A stretch of DNA of 32,789 nucleotides from Sphingomonadaceae bacterium (GTDB lineage: Bacteria > Pseudomonadota > Alphaproteobacteria > Sphingomonadales > Sphingomonadaceae), in assembly GCA_947477055.1 (NCBI GenBank), contig CANJSX010000007.1:1-32789 (forward strand), in the 5' to 3' direction. A program made the position numbers and the translations under genes. Position 1 is the stretch's first letter. Every line of letters begins with the position of its first letter. Below, one piece after another: positions 1 to 9,998 of this stretch. The notes beneath the pieces are model-generated. The model searched no databases and was not told where the DNA came from. It worked only from the letters and a program-made list of their open reading frames with translations.

Positions 1-507
1 ATGAATCTGACCCGTGATCGCCTGCATTCCATCGGTTGGGCCATGGTGCTCACCATCTGCTGCGCCCTGGTCCTCGCGCTGACCTTCCGGGTCAACGCGG
101 TGAAGAGCCAGGTGCGGCTGACCGAGCGGCAGATCGTCGCGCTCAAGCAGGACAAGCTGTTCCTCGAGACCGAGTTCGAAACCCGCGCCAACCAGCAGCA
201 GCTGCGCTCGCTCAACGATCTCGAGTTCGGCTATCAGGCACCGACCGCCGGCCAATATCTCGAAAACGAACGCCAGCTGGCTGCGCTGGGCAAGCCCCGC
301 GCGCCCGATGCCCCGGCGCCGATCCGCGTCGCCAGCGCCGTCGCCCGCGACGATGCCCAGCCCTTCATGGCGATGGTCTCGCCGCTCACCGGCCAGGCGA
401 TGGCAGCCGAGGCTCCGGCAAAGCTGGCGACCCGCAAGCCGATGACCGCCGCCAATCTGCGTGATCGGCTGAGCCGCTTCGATACCCGGGAGGCTGCCAA
501 CCAGTGA
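1..507 (+). CDS. ftsL: FtsL-like cell division protein
   Basis: Small bitopic inner-membrane protein expected to work with FtsQ (and FtsB) in recruiting and activating the FtsW-FtsI septal synthase. The sequence shows a short basic N-terminus, one hydrophobic segment at about residues 11-31, then a heptad-like, charged stretch at about residues 33-70 that fits the periplasmic coiled coil of FtsL. At 168 aa it is longer than a typical FtsL (about 100-120 aa); the extra C-terminal half is Ala/Pro-rich and has no recognisable domain. It sits directly before ftsI, the normal FtsL position, and overlaps it by GTGA. The identity rests on topology and position, because FtsL is poorly conserved. The ATG is the first base of the window, so an upstream start cannot be excluded; mraZ and mraW would be expected just outside. 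Confidence 0.8.
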   Translation: MNLTRDRLHSIGWAMVLTICCALVLALTFRVNAVKSQVRLTERQIVALKQDKLFLETEFETRANQQQLRSLNDLEFGYQAPTAGQYLENERQLAALGKPRAPDAPAPIRVASAVARDDAQPFMAMVSPLTGQAMAAEAPAKLATRKPMTAANLRDRLSRFDTREAANQ

Positions 508-2246
508 CCGCGCTTGCCGCCAGCTCCACCCTTTATCCTTCCGCCAAGATTTCCTCCGGGCGGGTCGAGCTGGTCAACATGCGCCAGCGGTCGCTGCTGC
601 TGGCAAAATGGCGCGTGCTGTGGGTGCTGGGTCTCTTTGCGCTGATCGCATTGATAGCACTGCTGCGCATCGCCATCCTCGGGCTGTTTCAGGACGCGCC
701 CGGCGCACGCTCGATGGCCGATGCACTGCTCCCGCCGCGCGGCGAGATCGTCGATCGCAACGGCGTGCCGCTGGCACGAGCCTTCCCGGCCTATTCACTG
801 TGGTTCAATCCCAAGGCGCTCGGCGATGGCCCGGCTCTGGTCAAGACCCCGCGCGAAGTGGCTGCCGAACTGGTGCGAATCTTCCCGGACGAGGATTTTG
901 GCAAGCTGGTAACCCGCCTCTCCTCGGGCCAACCCGGCTATCTGCGCCGCCGCATCCTGCCCGAGGATGCCAACAAGATTCACCTACTGGGCGAGCCGGC
1001 GCTGGAATTCCCGCGCGAGAACGAGCGATATTATCCGCAAGGCTCGATGGCTGCGCATATTCTCGGCTTCGTCGCCGCCGACGGGCACGGCCGGATCGGG
1101 ATGGAGCAGGTCTATGACCAGCGGCTCAACGATCCGGCGCGGCGCGGCGAACCGGCGGTGCTCTCGATCGACACCCGCGTGCAGGGCGCGCTGGAAGACG
1201 AGCTGTCCAAGGGCATGTCGGAATCGCTGGCCAAGGGTGCGGCGGGGATCGTGCTCGATGTCGATACCGGCGAGATCCTAGCGCTCGCCTCGCTGCCCTC
1301 ATTCAATCCCAACCTGATTGACCAGGCCGGCGCAGCCAACATCTTCAACCGGGTGACCAACCAGGTCTACGAGCTCGGCTCCACCTTCAAGCCGCTCACA
1401 ATCGCCGCCGCGATCGACGCCGGCACCGTGACCGATCTGGCGCGGCGCTATCAGTCGGACCGACCGATCGCGATCGGCGGCTTCCAGATCCACGACAGCC
1501 ACAGCTTCGGGGCCTCGCTCAATGTGCCCGAGGCGCTGATCCATTCCTCGAACATCGTTACCGCGCAGGTCGCGGACGAGCTGGGCGCGGCGCGGCTCAA
1601 TGCGGTAATGCGCTCGCTTGGCTTCAACGAGCGGCCCTATATCGAGCTTCCGGCCAAGGGCTTCCCGCTGTGGCCGCGCGGCGACTGGTCGCGGATCACC
1701 ACCATGACCGTCTCCTACGGGCACGGCATCGCCGTCACCCCGCTGCACCTCGCTTCGGCCTATGCCACCATGGTCAATGGCGGGATCTGGCGCCCGGCCA
1801 CACTGGAGAAGATCGAGCCCGGCAAGGCCCCCGCTGGCCGCCGCGTGTTCAAGGCCTCGACCAGTGCGCGCATGCGCCAGCTGCTGCGGATGATCGTGGA
1901 CCTCGGCACTGGCCGCAAGGCCAATGCCCCGGGCTACCGGGTCGGCGGCAAGACCGGCTCGGCTGAAAAGCCCGGCGTCGGCGGGTATCGCAAGAGCTCG
2001 CTGGTCGCCACTTTCGCCGCAGTTTTCCCGATGGACCGCCCGCGCTATGTGATCATCGCCATGCTCGATGAGCCGCAGGGCACAGCCGCCACCTCGGGCC
2101 AGCGGACTGCCGCCTGGAACACCGCACCGATCATCGCCCGCGTGGTGCCACGCATCGGCCCGCTGCTCGGGATCATGCCCGACGATACCCGCGGCATCGA
2201 CATTTCCGACCTCGCCCCGCTGGTCGGCAGTGGAGAGGGCGAATGA
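504..2246 (+). CDS. ftsI: Peptidoglycan D,D-transpeptidase FtsI (PBP3)
   Basis: Septal class B penicillin-binding protein that cross-links new peptidoglycan at the division site. It has a cytoplasmic N-terminus, one membrane segment at about residues 40-62 (rich in L/A/I), a periplasmic dimerisation domain with the usual RGEIVDRNG motif, and a C-terminal transpeptidase domain. All three active-site motifs are present: STFK with nucleophile Ser293, SSN at 348-350 and KTG at 483-485. The length of 580 aa is normal. The start is GTG in a GTGA overlap with ftsL, with GGGAGG about 10 nt upstream; an ATG at residue 26 is a possible alternative that would still keep the membrane anchor. It acts with FtsW, which is encoded in the same operon. 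Confidence 0.97.
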   Translation: MTALAASSTLYPSAKISSGRVELVNMRQRSLLLAKWRVLWVLGLFALIALIALLRIAILGLFQDAPGARSMADALLPPRGEIVDRNGVPLARAFPAYSLWFNPKALGDGPALVKTPREVAAELVRIFPDEDFGKLVTRLSSGQPGYLRRRILPEDANKIHLLGEPALEFPRENERYYPQGSMAAHILGFVAADGHGRIGMEQVYDQRLNDPARRGEPAVLSIDTRVQGALEDELSKGMSESLAKGAAGIVLDVDTGEILALASLPSFNPNLIDQAGAANIFNRVTNQVYELGSTFKPLTIAAAIDAGTVTDLARRYQSDRPIAIGGFQIHDSHSFGASLNVPEALIHSSNIVTAQVADELGAARLNAVMRSLGFNERPYIELPAKGFPLWPRGDWSRITTMTVSYGHGIAVTPLHLASAYATMVNGGIWRPATLEKIEPGKAPAGRRVFKASTSARMRQLLRMIVDLGTGRKANAPGYRVGGKTGSAEKPGVGGYRKSSLVATFAAVFPMDRPRYVIIAMLDEPQGTAATSGQRTAAWNTAPIIARVVPRIGPLLGIMPDDTRGIDISDLAPLVGSGEGE

Positions 2247-3694
2247 AGCTGGGCACGCTGGCCGAGGCGGCGGGGATCGCGCTGGCTGAGGGTGGCGATG
2301 CAAACGTCACCGGCTTCGCAATCGACAACCGCAAGGTCGCGCCTGGCACGGTGTTCGGCGCCTTTCCCGGCACGCGCTTCAATGGCGAGGACTTCATTCC
2401 CGCCGCCGTCGCTGCCGGGGCGGTCGCCGTCGTCGCCCGGCCCGAAGCGAAGGCCGCCGGCGCAGTGCATGTGGCTGATGCCGAACCGCGCCGCGCGTTT
2501 GCCCGGCTGGCGGCGCGCTTCTTCACCCCGGCGCCCGAATGCATCGCCGCGGTGACCGGGACCAACGGCAAGACCTCGACTGTCGAGATGACGCGCCAGC
2601 TGTGGCGCATGGCCGGGATCCGCGCCGCCTCGATCGGCACGCTCGGCGTGACCACCAGCGACGAGAGCATCTCGACCGGGCTGACCACCCCCGATATCGT
2701 CACCTTCCTCGCCAACATGACCGGGCTGGCCCGCGAAGGCGTGAGCCATGTGGCCTATGAGGCCTCCAGCCACGGGTTGTCGCAATATCGCAACGAGGGG
2801 CTGGCGGTCCGCGCCGGGGCCTTCACCAATCTCAGTCGCGACCATCTCGATTACCACAAGGACATGGAGGACTATTTCGCCGCCAAGATGCGCCTGTTCG
2901 ATGAGGTGGTCTCGGACGGCGGCACGGCGGTGATCTGGGCTGACGACGAATGGTCGGGCCGGGCGTTCAGCCATGCGAAAAAGCGGGGGCTTGTGCTGTT
3001 GACGGTCGGCGAGGCGGGCGAGGGCATCCGCCTGATCTCGCGCACCCCGGGCCAGCTCGGTCAGCAGCTGGAGATCGAACATGCCGGCGCGCGGCGCAAG
3101 TTCAACCTGCCGCTGATCGGGGCCTATCAGGCGGCCAACGCGCTGGTCGCGGCGGGCCTCGTGATCGCCACCGGCGGCGATGTTGCACACACATTCGATG
3201 CGCTCGCCCGGCTTCAGCCGGTGCGCGGGCGGCTTGAGCGGGCGGCGATCAGCCGGGCCGGGGCGCCGGTCTATGTCGATTATGCCCATACTCCCGACGC
3301 GCTCGAAGCGGCGATTGCCGCGTTGCGCCCGCATGTGACCGGGCGGCTGATCGTGGTGTTCGGCGCCGGCGGTGATCGCGATCAGGGCAAGCGCCCGCAG
3401 ATGGGCCGGGTCGTTGCCGAGCAGGCCGACCTCGCCATCGTCACCGACGACAATCCGCGCGGCGAGGATCCGGCCGAGATCCGCGCGCAGGTGCTGGCCG
3501 GGACCGGCGGCAAGTCGCGCGAGATCGGTGATCGGCGCGCAGCCATCGCCGCAGCCATTTCAGAAGCCGGAGCGCACGATATCGTGCTCGTTGCCGGCAA
3601 GGGACACGAACAGGGCCAGATCGTCGGGCGGGGAGATGCCACGCGCATCCTGCCCTTCGATGATGTATCCATCTGCAGGGAGTGCGCCGCATGA
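2243..3694 (+). CDS. murE: UDP-MurNAc-tripeptide synthetase MurE (meso-DAP adding)
   Basis: Cytoplasmic ATP-dependent ligase that adds the third amino acid to UDP-MurNAc-L-Ala-D-Glu. The ATP-binding loop GTNGKT is at residues 106-111 and the DNPR motif at 403-406. In this family DNPR marks meso-diaminopimelate as substrate, as expected for a Gram-negative cell. The three Mur ligase domains are all represented and the length (483 aa) is normal. It starts with an ATGA overlap on ftsI, preceded by a purine-rich GGAGAGGG, and ends in an ATGA overlap with murF. The next enzyme of the pathway is therefore translated by coupling from this one. Confidence 0.97.
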   Translation: MKLGTLAEAAGIALAEGGDANVTGFAIDNRKVAPGTVFGAFPGTRFNGEDFIPAAVAAGAVAVVARPEAKAAGAVHVADAEPRRAFARLAARFFTPAPECIAAVTGTNGKTSTVEMTRQLWRMAGIRAASIGTLGVTTSDESISTGLTTPDIVTFLANMTGLAREGVSHVAYEASSHGLSQYRNEGLAVRAGAFTNLSRDHLDYHKDMEDYFAAKMRLFDEVVSDGGTAVIWADDEWSGRAFSHAKKRGLVLLTVGEAGEGIRLISRTPGQLGQQLEIEHAGARRKFNLPLIGAYQAANALVAAGLVIATGGDVAHTFDALARLQPVRGRLERAAISRAGAPVYVDYAHTPDALEAAIAALRPHVTGRLIVVFGAGGDRDQGKRPQMGRVVAEQADLAIVTDDNPRGEDPAEIRAQVLAGTGGKSREIGDRRAAIAAAISEAGAHDIVLVAGKGHEQGQIVGRGDATRILPFDDVSICRECAA

Positions 3695-5154
3695 TCATGA
3701 CCGCCCGTTCACCGATCATCGCCTGGCCGGCCGATCCATTGGACAGCCTGCCGCTGGCGCTGTGGGACGCAGCCTCGCTCGCCGCAGCGATGGGCGGCGT
3801 GGCGAGCGGCGATTTCCAGGTCTCCGGGATCGAGATCGACAGCCGCGATGTGATGGAGGGCGACCTGTTCTTCGCGCTCAAGGGCGAGGCCATGGACGGG
3901 CATCGGTTTGTCGATGCCGCCTTTACCAAAGGGGCAGCTGCAGCCGTGGTCGACCGCCCGGTCAGCGGTCCGCATATCTTGGTTAATGATACCTCAAGCG
4001 CACTTGAACTTCTTGCAAAAGCCGCGCGAAACCGCGGCGAAGCGAAGATTATCGGGGTCACCGGCTCGGTCGGCAAGACCGGGGTGAAGGAGGCGCTCTA
4101 TGCTGCGCTCGACCGTTCGAGCAAGGGCCAGGCGCACCGTTCGGTCAAGAGCTACAACAACCATGTCGGTGTTCCGCTCAGCCTGTCGCGGATGGCGGCG
4201 CGCAGCAAATTCGGCGTGTTCGAGATGGGCATGAACCATGCTGGGGAAATCACCGCGCTGACCGCGCAGGTGCGTCCGCATGTTGCGCTGATCACGACCA
4301 TTGCCCCGGCGCATATCGAGATGCTCGGCAGCGAGGAAGCCATTGCCGATGCCAAGGCGGAAATTTTCGGGGGGCTGGAGCCCGGCGGGGTCGCAATCAT
4401 ACCTGCAGATAGCCCCCACTATGCCCGGCTGAAGGAAGCCGCACAGCGTCACACAGGCGCGGTGGTCTCCTTCGGCCGGGCAGCCCACGCCGATGTCCGG
4501 TTGCTCGATACGGTGACCGCGCCGGGCGGCGGCTCGCTGGTCACGGTCGACATGGGCGACCGGCGGCTGTGCTACACCGTCGCTGCCCCGGGCGAACACT
4601 GGGTGATCAATTCTCTGGCGGTGATGGCCGCTGTCCGTGCGGTTGGGGGTGACCTCGGTGCGGCTGGGCTGGCGCTGGCCGAGATGCAAGGCCTCAAGGG
4701 CCGTGGCGCGCGCTTCGAAATTGCGGTGCGTGGCGGTCAGGCGCTGGTGATCGATGAAAGCTATAACGCCAATCCCGCCTCGATGCGCGCCACGCTGGCC
4801 CAGCTCGCGGCGACCACCGCCCGGCGGCGCTTCGCGGTGCTGGGGGCAATGAAGGAACTGGGCGACTTCGGCCCCGGGCTTCACGCGGCGCTGGCCGAGC
4901 CGCTGACGCAGGCAAACGTCGATTACGCCGTGCTGGTGGGCGATGAAATGGCCGCTCTGGCAGACGAACTGGGGAAATCGGGCGCCGCCGCGCTTGGCAA
5001 GCCCATATGCTTCGCCCATTGCCGGAGTCCGGAAGAGGCGCGCGAAGCGCTCGCTGCGTTCGGCCTTGCAGGCGGTGACGCCATACTGGTCAAGGGGTCG
5101 AATTCGGTGGGTCTCGGCAAGCTTGTCGCTGCTCTCGCCGGCAAGGAAGACTGA
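3691..5154 (+). CDS. murF: UDP-MurNAc-tripeptide:D-Ala-D-Ala ligase MurF
   Basis: Cytoplasmic Mur ligase that attaches D-Ala-D-Ala, made by the Ddl enzyme of the same cluster, to complete the pentapeptide. It shows the P-loop GSVGKT at residues 125-130, a central-domain [11 protein letters not shown] segment and the SYNANPASM segment typical of MurF. The ORF track begins at a GTG (3682), but I place the start at the ATG at 3691. That gives an ATGA overlap with murE like the other junctions and leaves GGGAG about 8 nt upstream. A second in-frame ATG two codons later is possible. The length from 3691 is 487 aa, slightly long for the family but within range. Confidence 0.96.
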   Translation: MIMTARSPIIAWPADPLDSLPLALWDAASLAAAMGGVASGDFQVSGIEIDSRDVMEGDLFFALKGEAMDGHRFVDAAFTKGAAAAVVDRPVSGPHILVNDTSSALELLAKAARNRGEAKIIGVTGSVGKTGVKEALYAALDRSSKGQAHRSVKSYNNHVGVPLSLSRMAARSKFGVFEMGMNHAGEITALTAQVRPHVALITTIAPAHIEMLGSEEAIADAKAEIFGGLEPGGVAIIPADSPHYARLKEAAQRHTGAVVSFGRAAHADVRLLDTVTAPGGGSLVTVDMGDRRLCYTVAAPGEHWVINSLAVMAAVRAVGGDLGAAGLALAEMQGLKGRGARFEIAVRGGQALVIDESYNANPASMRATLAQLAATTARRRFAVLGAMKELGDFGPGLHAALAEPLTQANVDYAVLVGDEMAALADELGKSGAAALGKPICFAHCRSPEEAREALAAFGLAGGDAILVKGSNSVGLGKLVAALAGKED

Positions 5155-6224
5155 TGCTCTATCTACTCGCCGATTGGTTCGATTTCCCGGGTCTGACCAA
5201 CCTGATCCGCTACCAGACTTTCCGCGCCGGCGCGGCGCTGATGACCGCGCTGATCATCGGCCTGATCATCGGCCCGCGCTTCATCAGCATGCTCCGCGTG
5301 CGCCAGGGCAAGGGCCAGCCGATCCGCGAGGACGGGCCGAAATCGCACCTTGCCAAGCGCGGCACGCCGACCATGGGCGGGCTGATGATCCTGATCTCGC
5401 TGGTCATTTCGATTCTGCTGTGGATGAACCTGGCCAATCCCTTCGTCTGGGCCTGCCTGGCCGTGACCTGCGGCTTCGGGGTGATCGGCTTCCTCGACGA
5501 TTACGACAAGATCACAAAGCGCAGCCACAAGGGCGTTTCGGCCCGGGCGCGGCTGCTGGCCGAGTTTGCCGTAGCCGGGATCGCTGCCTGGCTGATCGTC
5601 AGCCAGATCAATACCCATCTCTACATCCCCTTCCTGTCGGGCCGCTATATCCCGCTGGGGCCGTTCTATTACGTTTTCGCTGCGGCGGTGATCGTCGGGG
5701 CAGGCAATGCGGTGAACCTCACTGACGGGCTCGATGGCCTCGCCACCATGCCGGTGATCATTGCCGCCGGGACCTTCGCGATCATCGCCTATCTCGCCGG
5801 CCGCGTCGATTATGCCCATTACCTCGGCATTCCGCATGTGCCCCGCGCGGGCGAGCTGGCGATCCTCTGCGCCGGGATCATGGGCGCGGGCCTCGCCTTC
5901 CTGTGGTTCAACGCGCCGCCGGCGGCGGTGTTCATGGGCGATACCGGCAGCCTCGCGCTGGGCGGGGCACTGGGCGCGATCGCGGTTGCGGCGCATCACG
6001 AGATCGTGCTGGCAATCGTCGGCGGGCTGTTCGTGCTTGAGGCGGCTTCGGTGATCATCCAGGTCGCGGTGTTCAAACGCACCGGCAAGCGCGTTTTCCG
6101 CATGGCGCCGATCCACCATCACTTCGAACAGAAAGGCTGGGCCGAGCCGACCGTGGTGATCCGCTTCTGGATCGTCTCGATCATCCTCGCGCTGATCGGC
6201 TTATCCACGCTCAAGATCAGATGA
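5154..6224 (+). CDS. mraY: Phospho-N-acetylmuramoyl-pentapeptide transferase MraY
   Basis: Integral membrane enzyme that transfers phospho-MurNAc-pentapeptide from UDP to undecaprenyl phosphate, giving lipid I. The 356-aa protein has about ten hydrophobic segments and the conserved cytoplasmic loop motifs: the DDYDK aspartate pair, the [10 protein letters not shown] loop, and the IHHHFE histidine motif near the C-terminus. Length and motifs are fully standard. Its start overlaps the murF stop by one base (TGATG), and its own stop overlaps murD (ATGA). Placement between murF and murD is the usual dcw order. Confidence 0.97.
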   Translation: MLYLLADWFDFPGLTNLIRYQTFRAGAALMTALIIGLIIGPRFISMLRVRQGKGQPIREDGPKSHLAKRGTPTMGGLMILISLVISILLWMNLANPFVWACLAVTCGFGVIGFLDDYDKITKRSHKGVSARARLLAEFAVAGIAAWLIVSQINTHLYIPFLSGRYIPLGPFYYVFAAAVIVGAGNAVNLTDGLDGLATMPVIIAAGTFAIIAYLAGRVDYAHYLGIPHVPRAGELAILCAGIMGAGLAFLWFNAPPAAVFMGDTGSLALGGALGAIAVAAHHEIVLAIVGGLFVLEAASVIIQVAVFKRTGKRVFRMAPIHHHFEQKGWAEPTVVIRFWIVSIILALIGLSTLKIR

Positions 6225-7564
6225 TCGTCTCCCCCGCCTTCAAGAACAAGCGCTACGCCGTGCTCGGCCTGGCCCGCTCGGGCATGGCCACGGTCGAGGC
6301 GCTGCTTGCGAGCGGGGCGCATGTTACGGCCTGGGACGCACGGGAAGAGCCGGGCAACCTCCTGGCCGGGCGGGTCGAACTGGCCGATCCGCTGCTGATC
6401 GACCTCGCCGGGTTTGACGGGGTGATCGTTTCCCCCGGCGTGCCGATCAACCGCCATCCCATCGCCGAGGCAACCGCCGCCGTCGGCGTGCCGCTGATCG
6501 GCGATATCGAACTCTTCGCGCTGGCCCGGGAAAGCCTGCCTGCGCACCGCGTGGTCGGCATCACCGGCACCAATGGCAAGTCGACCACCACCGCGCTGGT
6601 CCACCACTTGCTGCAAAGCGCGGCGCTGCCGGCGCGGATGGGCGGGAACATCGGCCTGCCGATCATGGGGCAGAAGCCGCTGGCGGCGGGCGGGGTCTAT
6701 GTGCTCGAGCTGTCGAGCTACCAGATCGACCTGACCTTCAGCCTCGCCTGCGATGTCGCCGCTTTGCTCAACATCACCCCCGACCACCTCGACCGCTACG
6801 AGGGGTTCGAAGGCTATGCGGCCGCCAAAGGCCGGCTCTTCACGATGCAGCATGAAGACCAGCACGCGGTGTTCGGCATGGGCGATGGCGAGACCGATGC
6901 GATTGCCCGCACCGAGACCGCGCGGCGCCCGGCTGGTTTCGTCCACCGGGTCGATGGCAGCAATTTTATCGAACTGCAGCCGGACTGGCCCTCGCTGCAG
7001 GGGCCGCACAATCTCCAGAACGCTGCCGTGGCGGTGGCCATCGTCGAGGCGCTGGGGCTGACCGAGGCGCAGTGGCGCGCCGCCATGCCGAGTTTCCGTG
7101 GCTTGCCGCACCGGATGGAGCGGGTCGCGGAATGGAGCGGCGTGCTGTTCATCAACGACAGCAAGGCGACCAACCCGGCATCGGCCGCCCCGGCGCTGGC
7201 GGCGTTCCCGCCCCGGCCCGAAAAGCGCATCCACTGGATCGTCGGCGGGCTGCCCAAGGGCGACAACCTTGACGAATGCGCGCCCTGGTTCGGCAATATT
7301 GCCGCTGCCTATACTATCGGCGATGCCGGCCCGCGCTTTGCTGAAATCCTCGCCCCGCACATGCCGGTGCGGCGCAGCGAGATGATGTGCGAGGCGATCC
7401 GCGAGGCGATCGAAGCGGCGCATCCTGGCGATATCGTGATGCTCAGCCCGGCCTGCGCCAGCTTCGACCAGTTTCGCGACTACGAGGCGCGCGGCGACAA
7501 TTTCCGCCAGATCGTCGAGGCGCTCACCACGCCCGACGATTCTGGCTCCGAAGCCAGCAGCTAA
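6221..7564 (+). CDS. murD: UDP-MurNAc-L-alanine:D-glutamate ligase MurD
   Basis: Cytoplasmic Mur ligase that adds D-glutamate to UDP-MurNAc-L-Ala. The N-terminal Rossmann-like domain is followed by the ATP loop GTNGKST at residues 116-122, the substrate-proximal LELSSYQ segment, [10 protein letters not shown] and the late NDSKATN segment, all typical of MurD. The length of 447 aa is normal. It begins in an ATGA overlap with mraY and its TAA stop shares one base with the ftsW ATG (TAATG). Confidence 0.97.
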   Translation: MIVSPAFKNKRYAVLGLARSGMATVEALLASGAHVTAWDAREEPGNLLAGRVELADPLLIDLAGFDGVIVSPGVPINRHPIAEATAAVGVPLIGDIELFALARESLPAHRVVGITGTNGKSTTTALVHHLLQSAALPARMGGNIGLPIMGQKPLAAGGVYVLELSSYQIDLTFSLACDVAALLNITPDHLDRYEGFEGYAAAKGRLFTMQHEDQHAVFGMGDGETDAIARTETARRPAGFVHRVDGSNFIELQPDWPSLQGPHNLQNAAVAVAIVEALGLTEAQWRAAMPSFRGLPHRMERVAEWSGVLFINDSKATNPASAAPALAAFPPRPEKRIHWIVGGLPKGDNLDECAPWFGNIAAAYTIGDAGPRFAEILAPHMPVRRSEMMCEAIREAIEAAHPGDIVMLSPACASFDQFRDYEARGDNFRQIVEALTTPDDSGSEASS

Positions 7565-8820
7565 TGGCCACCAACCCGCCCTTCGTTCCCGGCGCAACCC
7601 GCGGCATCAGCCTGGGCGAAAGCCCGCGCATGCGCCGCAGCCGCCGCAGCGAGCTGGCGATCTGGTGGCGCGAGATCGACCGGCTGCTGCTGCTGCTGGT
7701 GCTGGTGCTGATGGCGATCGGCACGCTGGCCGTCGCGGCATCCTCGCCCGCCAGCGCGCGCCGCCTGTCGACCTCGGCGGTCAAGCTCGACGATCTGCAC
7801 TTCTTCACCCTGCATCTGCGCTTCCAGCTGGTCGGCCTCGCCGCCATGTTCGGCGCTTCGCTGCTGTCCAAGGATATGGCCCGGCGGCTGGGCATCGTGC
7901 TCGGCTTTGCCATGCTGGTCGGGCTGATTCTGGTGCCGGTGATCGGGCATGAGGTGAACGGGGCCAAGCGCTGGCTCAACCTCGGCATGTCGCTTCAGCC
8001 GTCGGAGTTTCTCAAGCCGGCGTTTGCGATCGTCTTGGCCTGGATTCTCTCCTGGCGCGCGCGCGATCCCAAGCTTCCGGTGGTGGAGATCGCCAGCGGG
8101 CTGATGCTCGTGGTCGCCGCGCTGCTGATGGCCCAGCCCGATTTCGGCTCGGCCGTGCTGTTCGGCGGGGTGTGGTTCGTGTTGATTCTGCTTTCGGGCA
8201 TCTCGGTGAAGAAGATCTTTGCAGCCGGTGTCGGCGGCTTCGGGATGCTGATCGCGGCCTATCTGTTCTACGACAACGCCCGCCACCGCATCGACGCGTT
8301 CCTCGGCGGCGGCGGCGAGTTCGATCAGGTCGCGCTGGCAGAGCGGACGCTGCTGGCCGGCGGCTGGACCGGCAGCGGGCTGTGGCTTGGCACGCGCAAG
8401 CTCTCGCTGCCCGAGGCGCATACCGACTATATCTTCTCGGTGATCGGTGAGGAATTCGGACTGATCGTCTGCGCGATCATCGTCATGCTCTACCTCGCGC
8501 TGGTCGCCCGGGTGTTGCTGCGGCTGATGGAGGAGGAAGACCTTTTCACGACACTGGCCGCCACTGGCCTCACCGCGCAGCTCGGCGGGCAGGCCTTCAT
8601 CAACCTGCTGGTGAACCTGCAGCTCTTCCCCTCCAAGGGCATGACCCTGCCGCTGATCAGCTATGGCGGTTCCTCCACCATCGCGCTGTGCCTCGGCGTT
8701 GGCTTCCTGCTGGCGATCACAAGGCGCAATCCCTTTATCGAGCGTGAGGGCTTCACCCGGCGGGGCAGCCCCGCTCGCGGAAGCGGTCCGGTTAGAACAA
8801 GCAAGGGCCAAGCAAAATGA
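7564..8820 (+). CDS. ftsW: SEDS lipid II polymerase FtsW
   Basis: Polytopic SEDS-family glycosyltransferase that polymerises septal glycan together with FtsI. The ORF track opens far upstream at 7387 inside murD, but the real start is the ATG at 7564, which shares one base with the murD stop and gives 418 aa. After a basic cytoplasmic N-terminus of about 40 residues come roughly ten membrane segments. The family hallmarks KRWLNLG, QPSEFLKPAF, the AHTDYIFSVIGEEFG loop and PLISYGGSS are present. RodA is the main paralogue to consider, but the dcw position between murD and murG supports FtsW. It ends in an ATGA overlap with murG. Confidence 0.96.
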   Translation: MATNPPFVPGATRGISLGESPRMRRSRRSELAIWWREIDRLLLLLVLVLMAIGTLAVAASSPASARRLSTSAVKLDDLHFFTLHLRFQLVGLAAMFGASLLSKDMARRLGIVLGFAMLVGLILVPVIGHEVNGAKRWLNLGMSLQPSEFLKPAFAIVLAWILSWRARDPKLPVVEIASGLMLVVAALLMAQPDFGSAVLFGGVWFVLILLSGISVKKIFAAGVGGFGMLIAAYLFYDNARHRIDAFLGGGGEFDQVALAERTLLAGGWTGSGLWLGTRKLSLPEAHTDYIFSVIGEEFGLIVCAIIVMLYLALVARVLLRLMEEEDLFTTLAATGLTAQLGGQAFINLLVNLQLFPSKGMTLPLISYGGSSTIALCLGVGFLLAITRRNPFIEREGFTRRGSPARGSGPVRTSKGQAK

Positions 8821-9998
8821 GCCTGGTTTCCCGTCACTACGTCCTCGCTGCCGGCGGTACCGGCGGCCATCTGATCCCTGCCTTCGCGCTTGCCGCTGAG
8901 CTGGAGCGGCGCGGGCATCATGTGGCGCTGATCACCGATGAGCGCGGCGCAGCGATCCCCGGCAAGCCGGCCTCGCTGACCGCACATGTCCTCCCGGCGG
9001 GGCGCCTCGCCGGCAAGAACCCGCTCGGCTGGGTCAGGGGCGTGCGGGGCATCATGGAAGGCCGGCGCATGGCGTTGCGCCTGTTCGAGAGCTTCGAGCC
9101 AAGCTGCGTGGTCGGCTTCGGCGGCTATCCCGCGCTCCCGGCGTTGCTGGCCGCCACCTCGGCCAAGATCCCCAGCGTGATCCATGAGCAGAACGCGGTG
9201 CTGGGCCGGGTCAACCGCTTCCTTTCGAGCCGGGTCGATGCCATCGCCACTGCCTATACCGAGGTCGACCGGCTGGCCGAGAAGCACGAGCACAAGGTCC
9301 ATCTCGTCGGCAATCCGGTGCGCGAGGAAGTGCTCAAGCTGCGCGACCAGCCGTTCCCGGCGTTCACCGCCGACGGATTGCTCAGGGTGCTGGTCACCGG
9401 CGGCAGCCAGGGCGCGCGGGTGCTGTCCGAGGTCGTCCCCGATGGCCTCGCGATGCTGCCCCCGTCGCTCCGCACCCGCCTTCAGGTGACCCAGCAGTGC
9501 CGTGCCGAGGATATCGAGGCGGTCCGCGCCCGCTACGCCGGGCACGACATTCCCGCCGAGCTTGGCACCTATTTCGAGAACATGGCCGAGCGGCTGGCCG
9601 ACGCCCACCTGTTCATTGGCCGCGCCGGGGCCTCGACCATCGCCGAGCTGACTGCGGTCGGTCGTCCGGCGATCCTCGTGCCACTGCCGATCGCGACCGA
9701 CGATCATCAGGCCGCCAACGTCCGCGACATCACGGCGGCCGGCGGCGCCCGGGCGATCCGCCAGGCGAAATTCACTGCGGTCGAGCTGGCCAAGCAGGTC
9801 CAGGCCATCGCCCAGAACCCCGAGACGCTCGCCACCGCCGCCCATGCCGCCTGGAACTGCGGTTATCCGGGTGCGGCTAAGGACCTGGCGGACCTCGTCG
9901 AAAGCTTCGGCGGGGCACCGCTGATGGACGTGATCAGGATGGCCCGCTCGATGTCCGCGCAAAGCGGCGAAGCGCTGGCGCTGGGGGGCGGCAAGTGA
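8817..9998 (+). CDS. murG: Lipid II synthase MurG (GlcNAc transferase)
   Basis: Peripheral membrane GT-B glycosyltransferase that adds GlcNAc to lipid I on the cytoplasmic face, making lipid II. The N-terminal glycine loop [10 protein letters not shown] at about residues 14-23 and the [12 protein letters not shown] motif belong to the lipid I-binding domain. The second domain has TGGSQGARV and the UDP-GlcNAc-binding [11 protein letters not shown] segment. The length (393 aa) is slightly above that of E. coli MurG, with a short extra C-terminal tail. It is coupled by ATGA to ftsW and by GTGA to murC. Confidence 0.97.
   Translation: MSLVSRHYVLAAGGTGGHLIPAFALAAELERRGHHVALITDERGAAIPGKPASLTAHVLPAGRLAGKNPLGWVRGVRGIMEGRRMALRLFESFEPSCVVGFGGYPALPALLAATSAKIPSVIHEQNAVLGRVNRFLSSRVDAIATAYTEVDRLAEKHEHKVHLVGNPVREEVLKLRDQPFPAFTADGLLRVLVTGGSQGARVLSEVVPDGLAMLPPSLRTRLQVTQQCRAEDIEAVRARYAGHDIPAELGTYFENMAERLADAHLFIGRAGASTIAELTAVGRPAILVPLPIATDDHQAANVRDITAAGGARAIRQAKFTAVELAKQVQAIAQNPETLATAAHAAWNCGYPGAAKDLADLVESFGGAPLMDVIRMARSMSAQSGEALALGGGK

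Noticed and set aside
1299-3334. Long minus-strand ORFs (334 and 429 aa) opposite ftsI and murE
   Set aside because: Shadows of motif-verified Mur/Fts genes; no RBS or family features.
6201-6209. TTATCCACG near the end of mraY as a DnaA box
   Set aside because: Single near-match within coding sequence, encoding conserved protein; no other boxes nearby.
7387-7563. N-terminal extension of ftsW as given in the ORF track
   Set aside because: It lies inside murD. The ATG at 7564 in a TAATG overlap matches the pattern of all neighbouring junctions and the family N-terminus.
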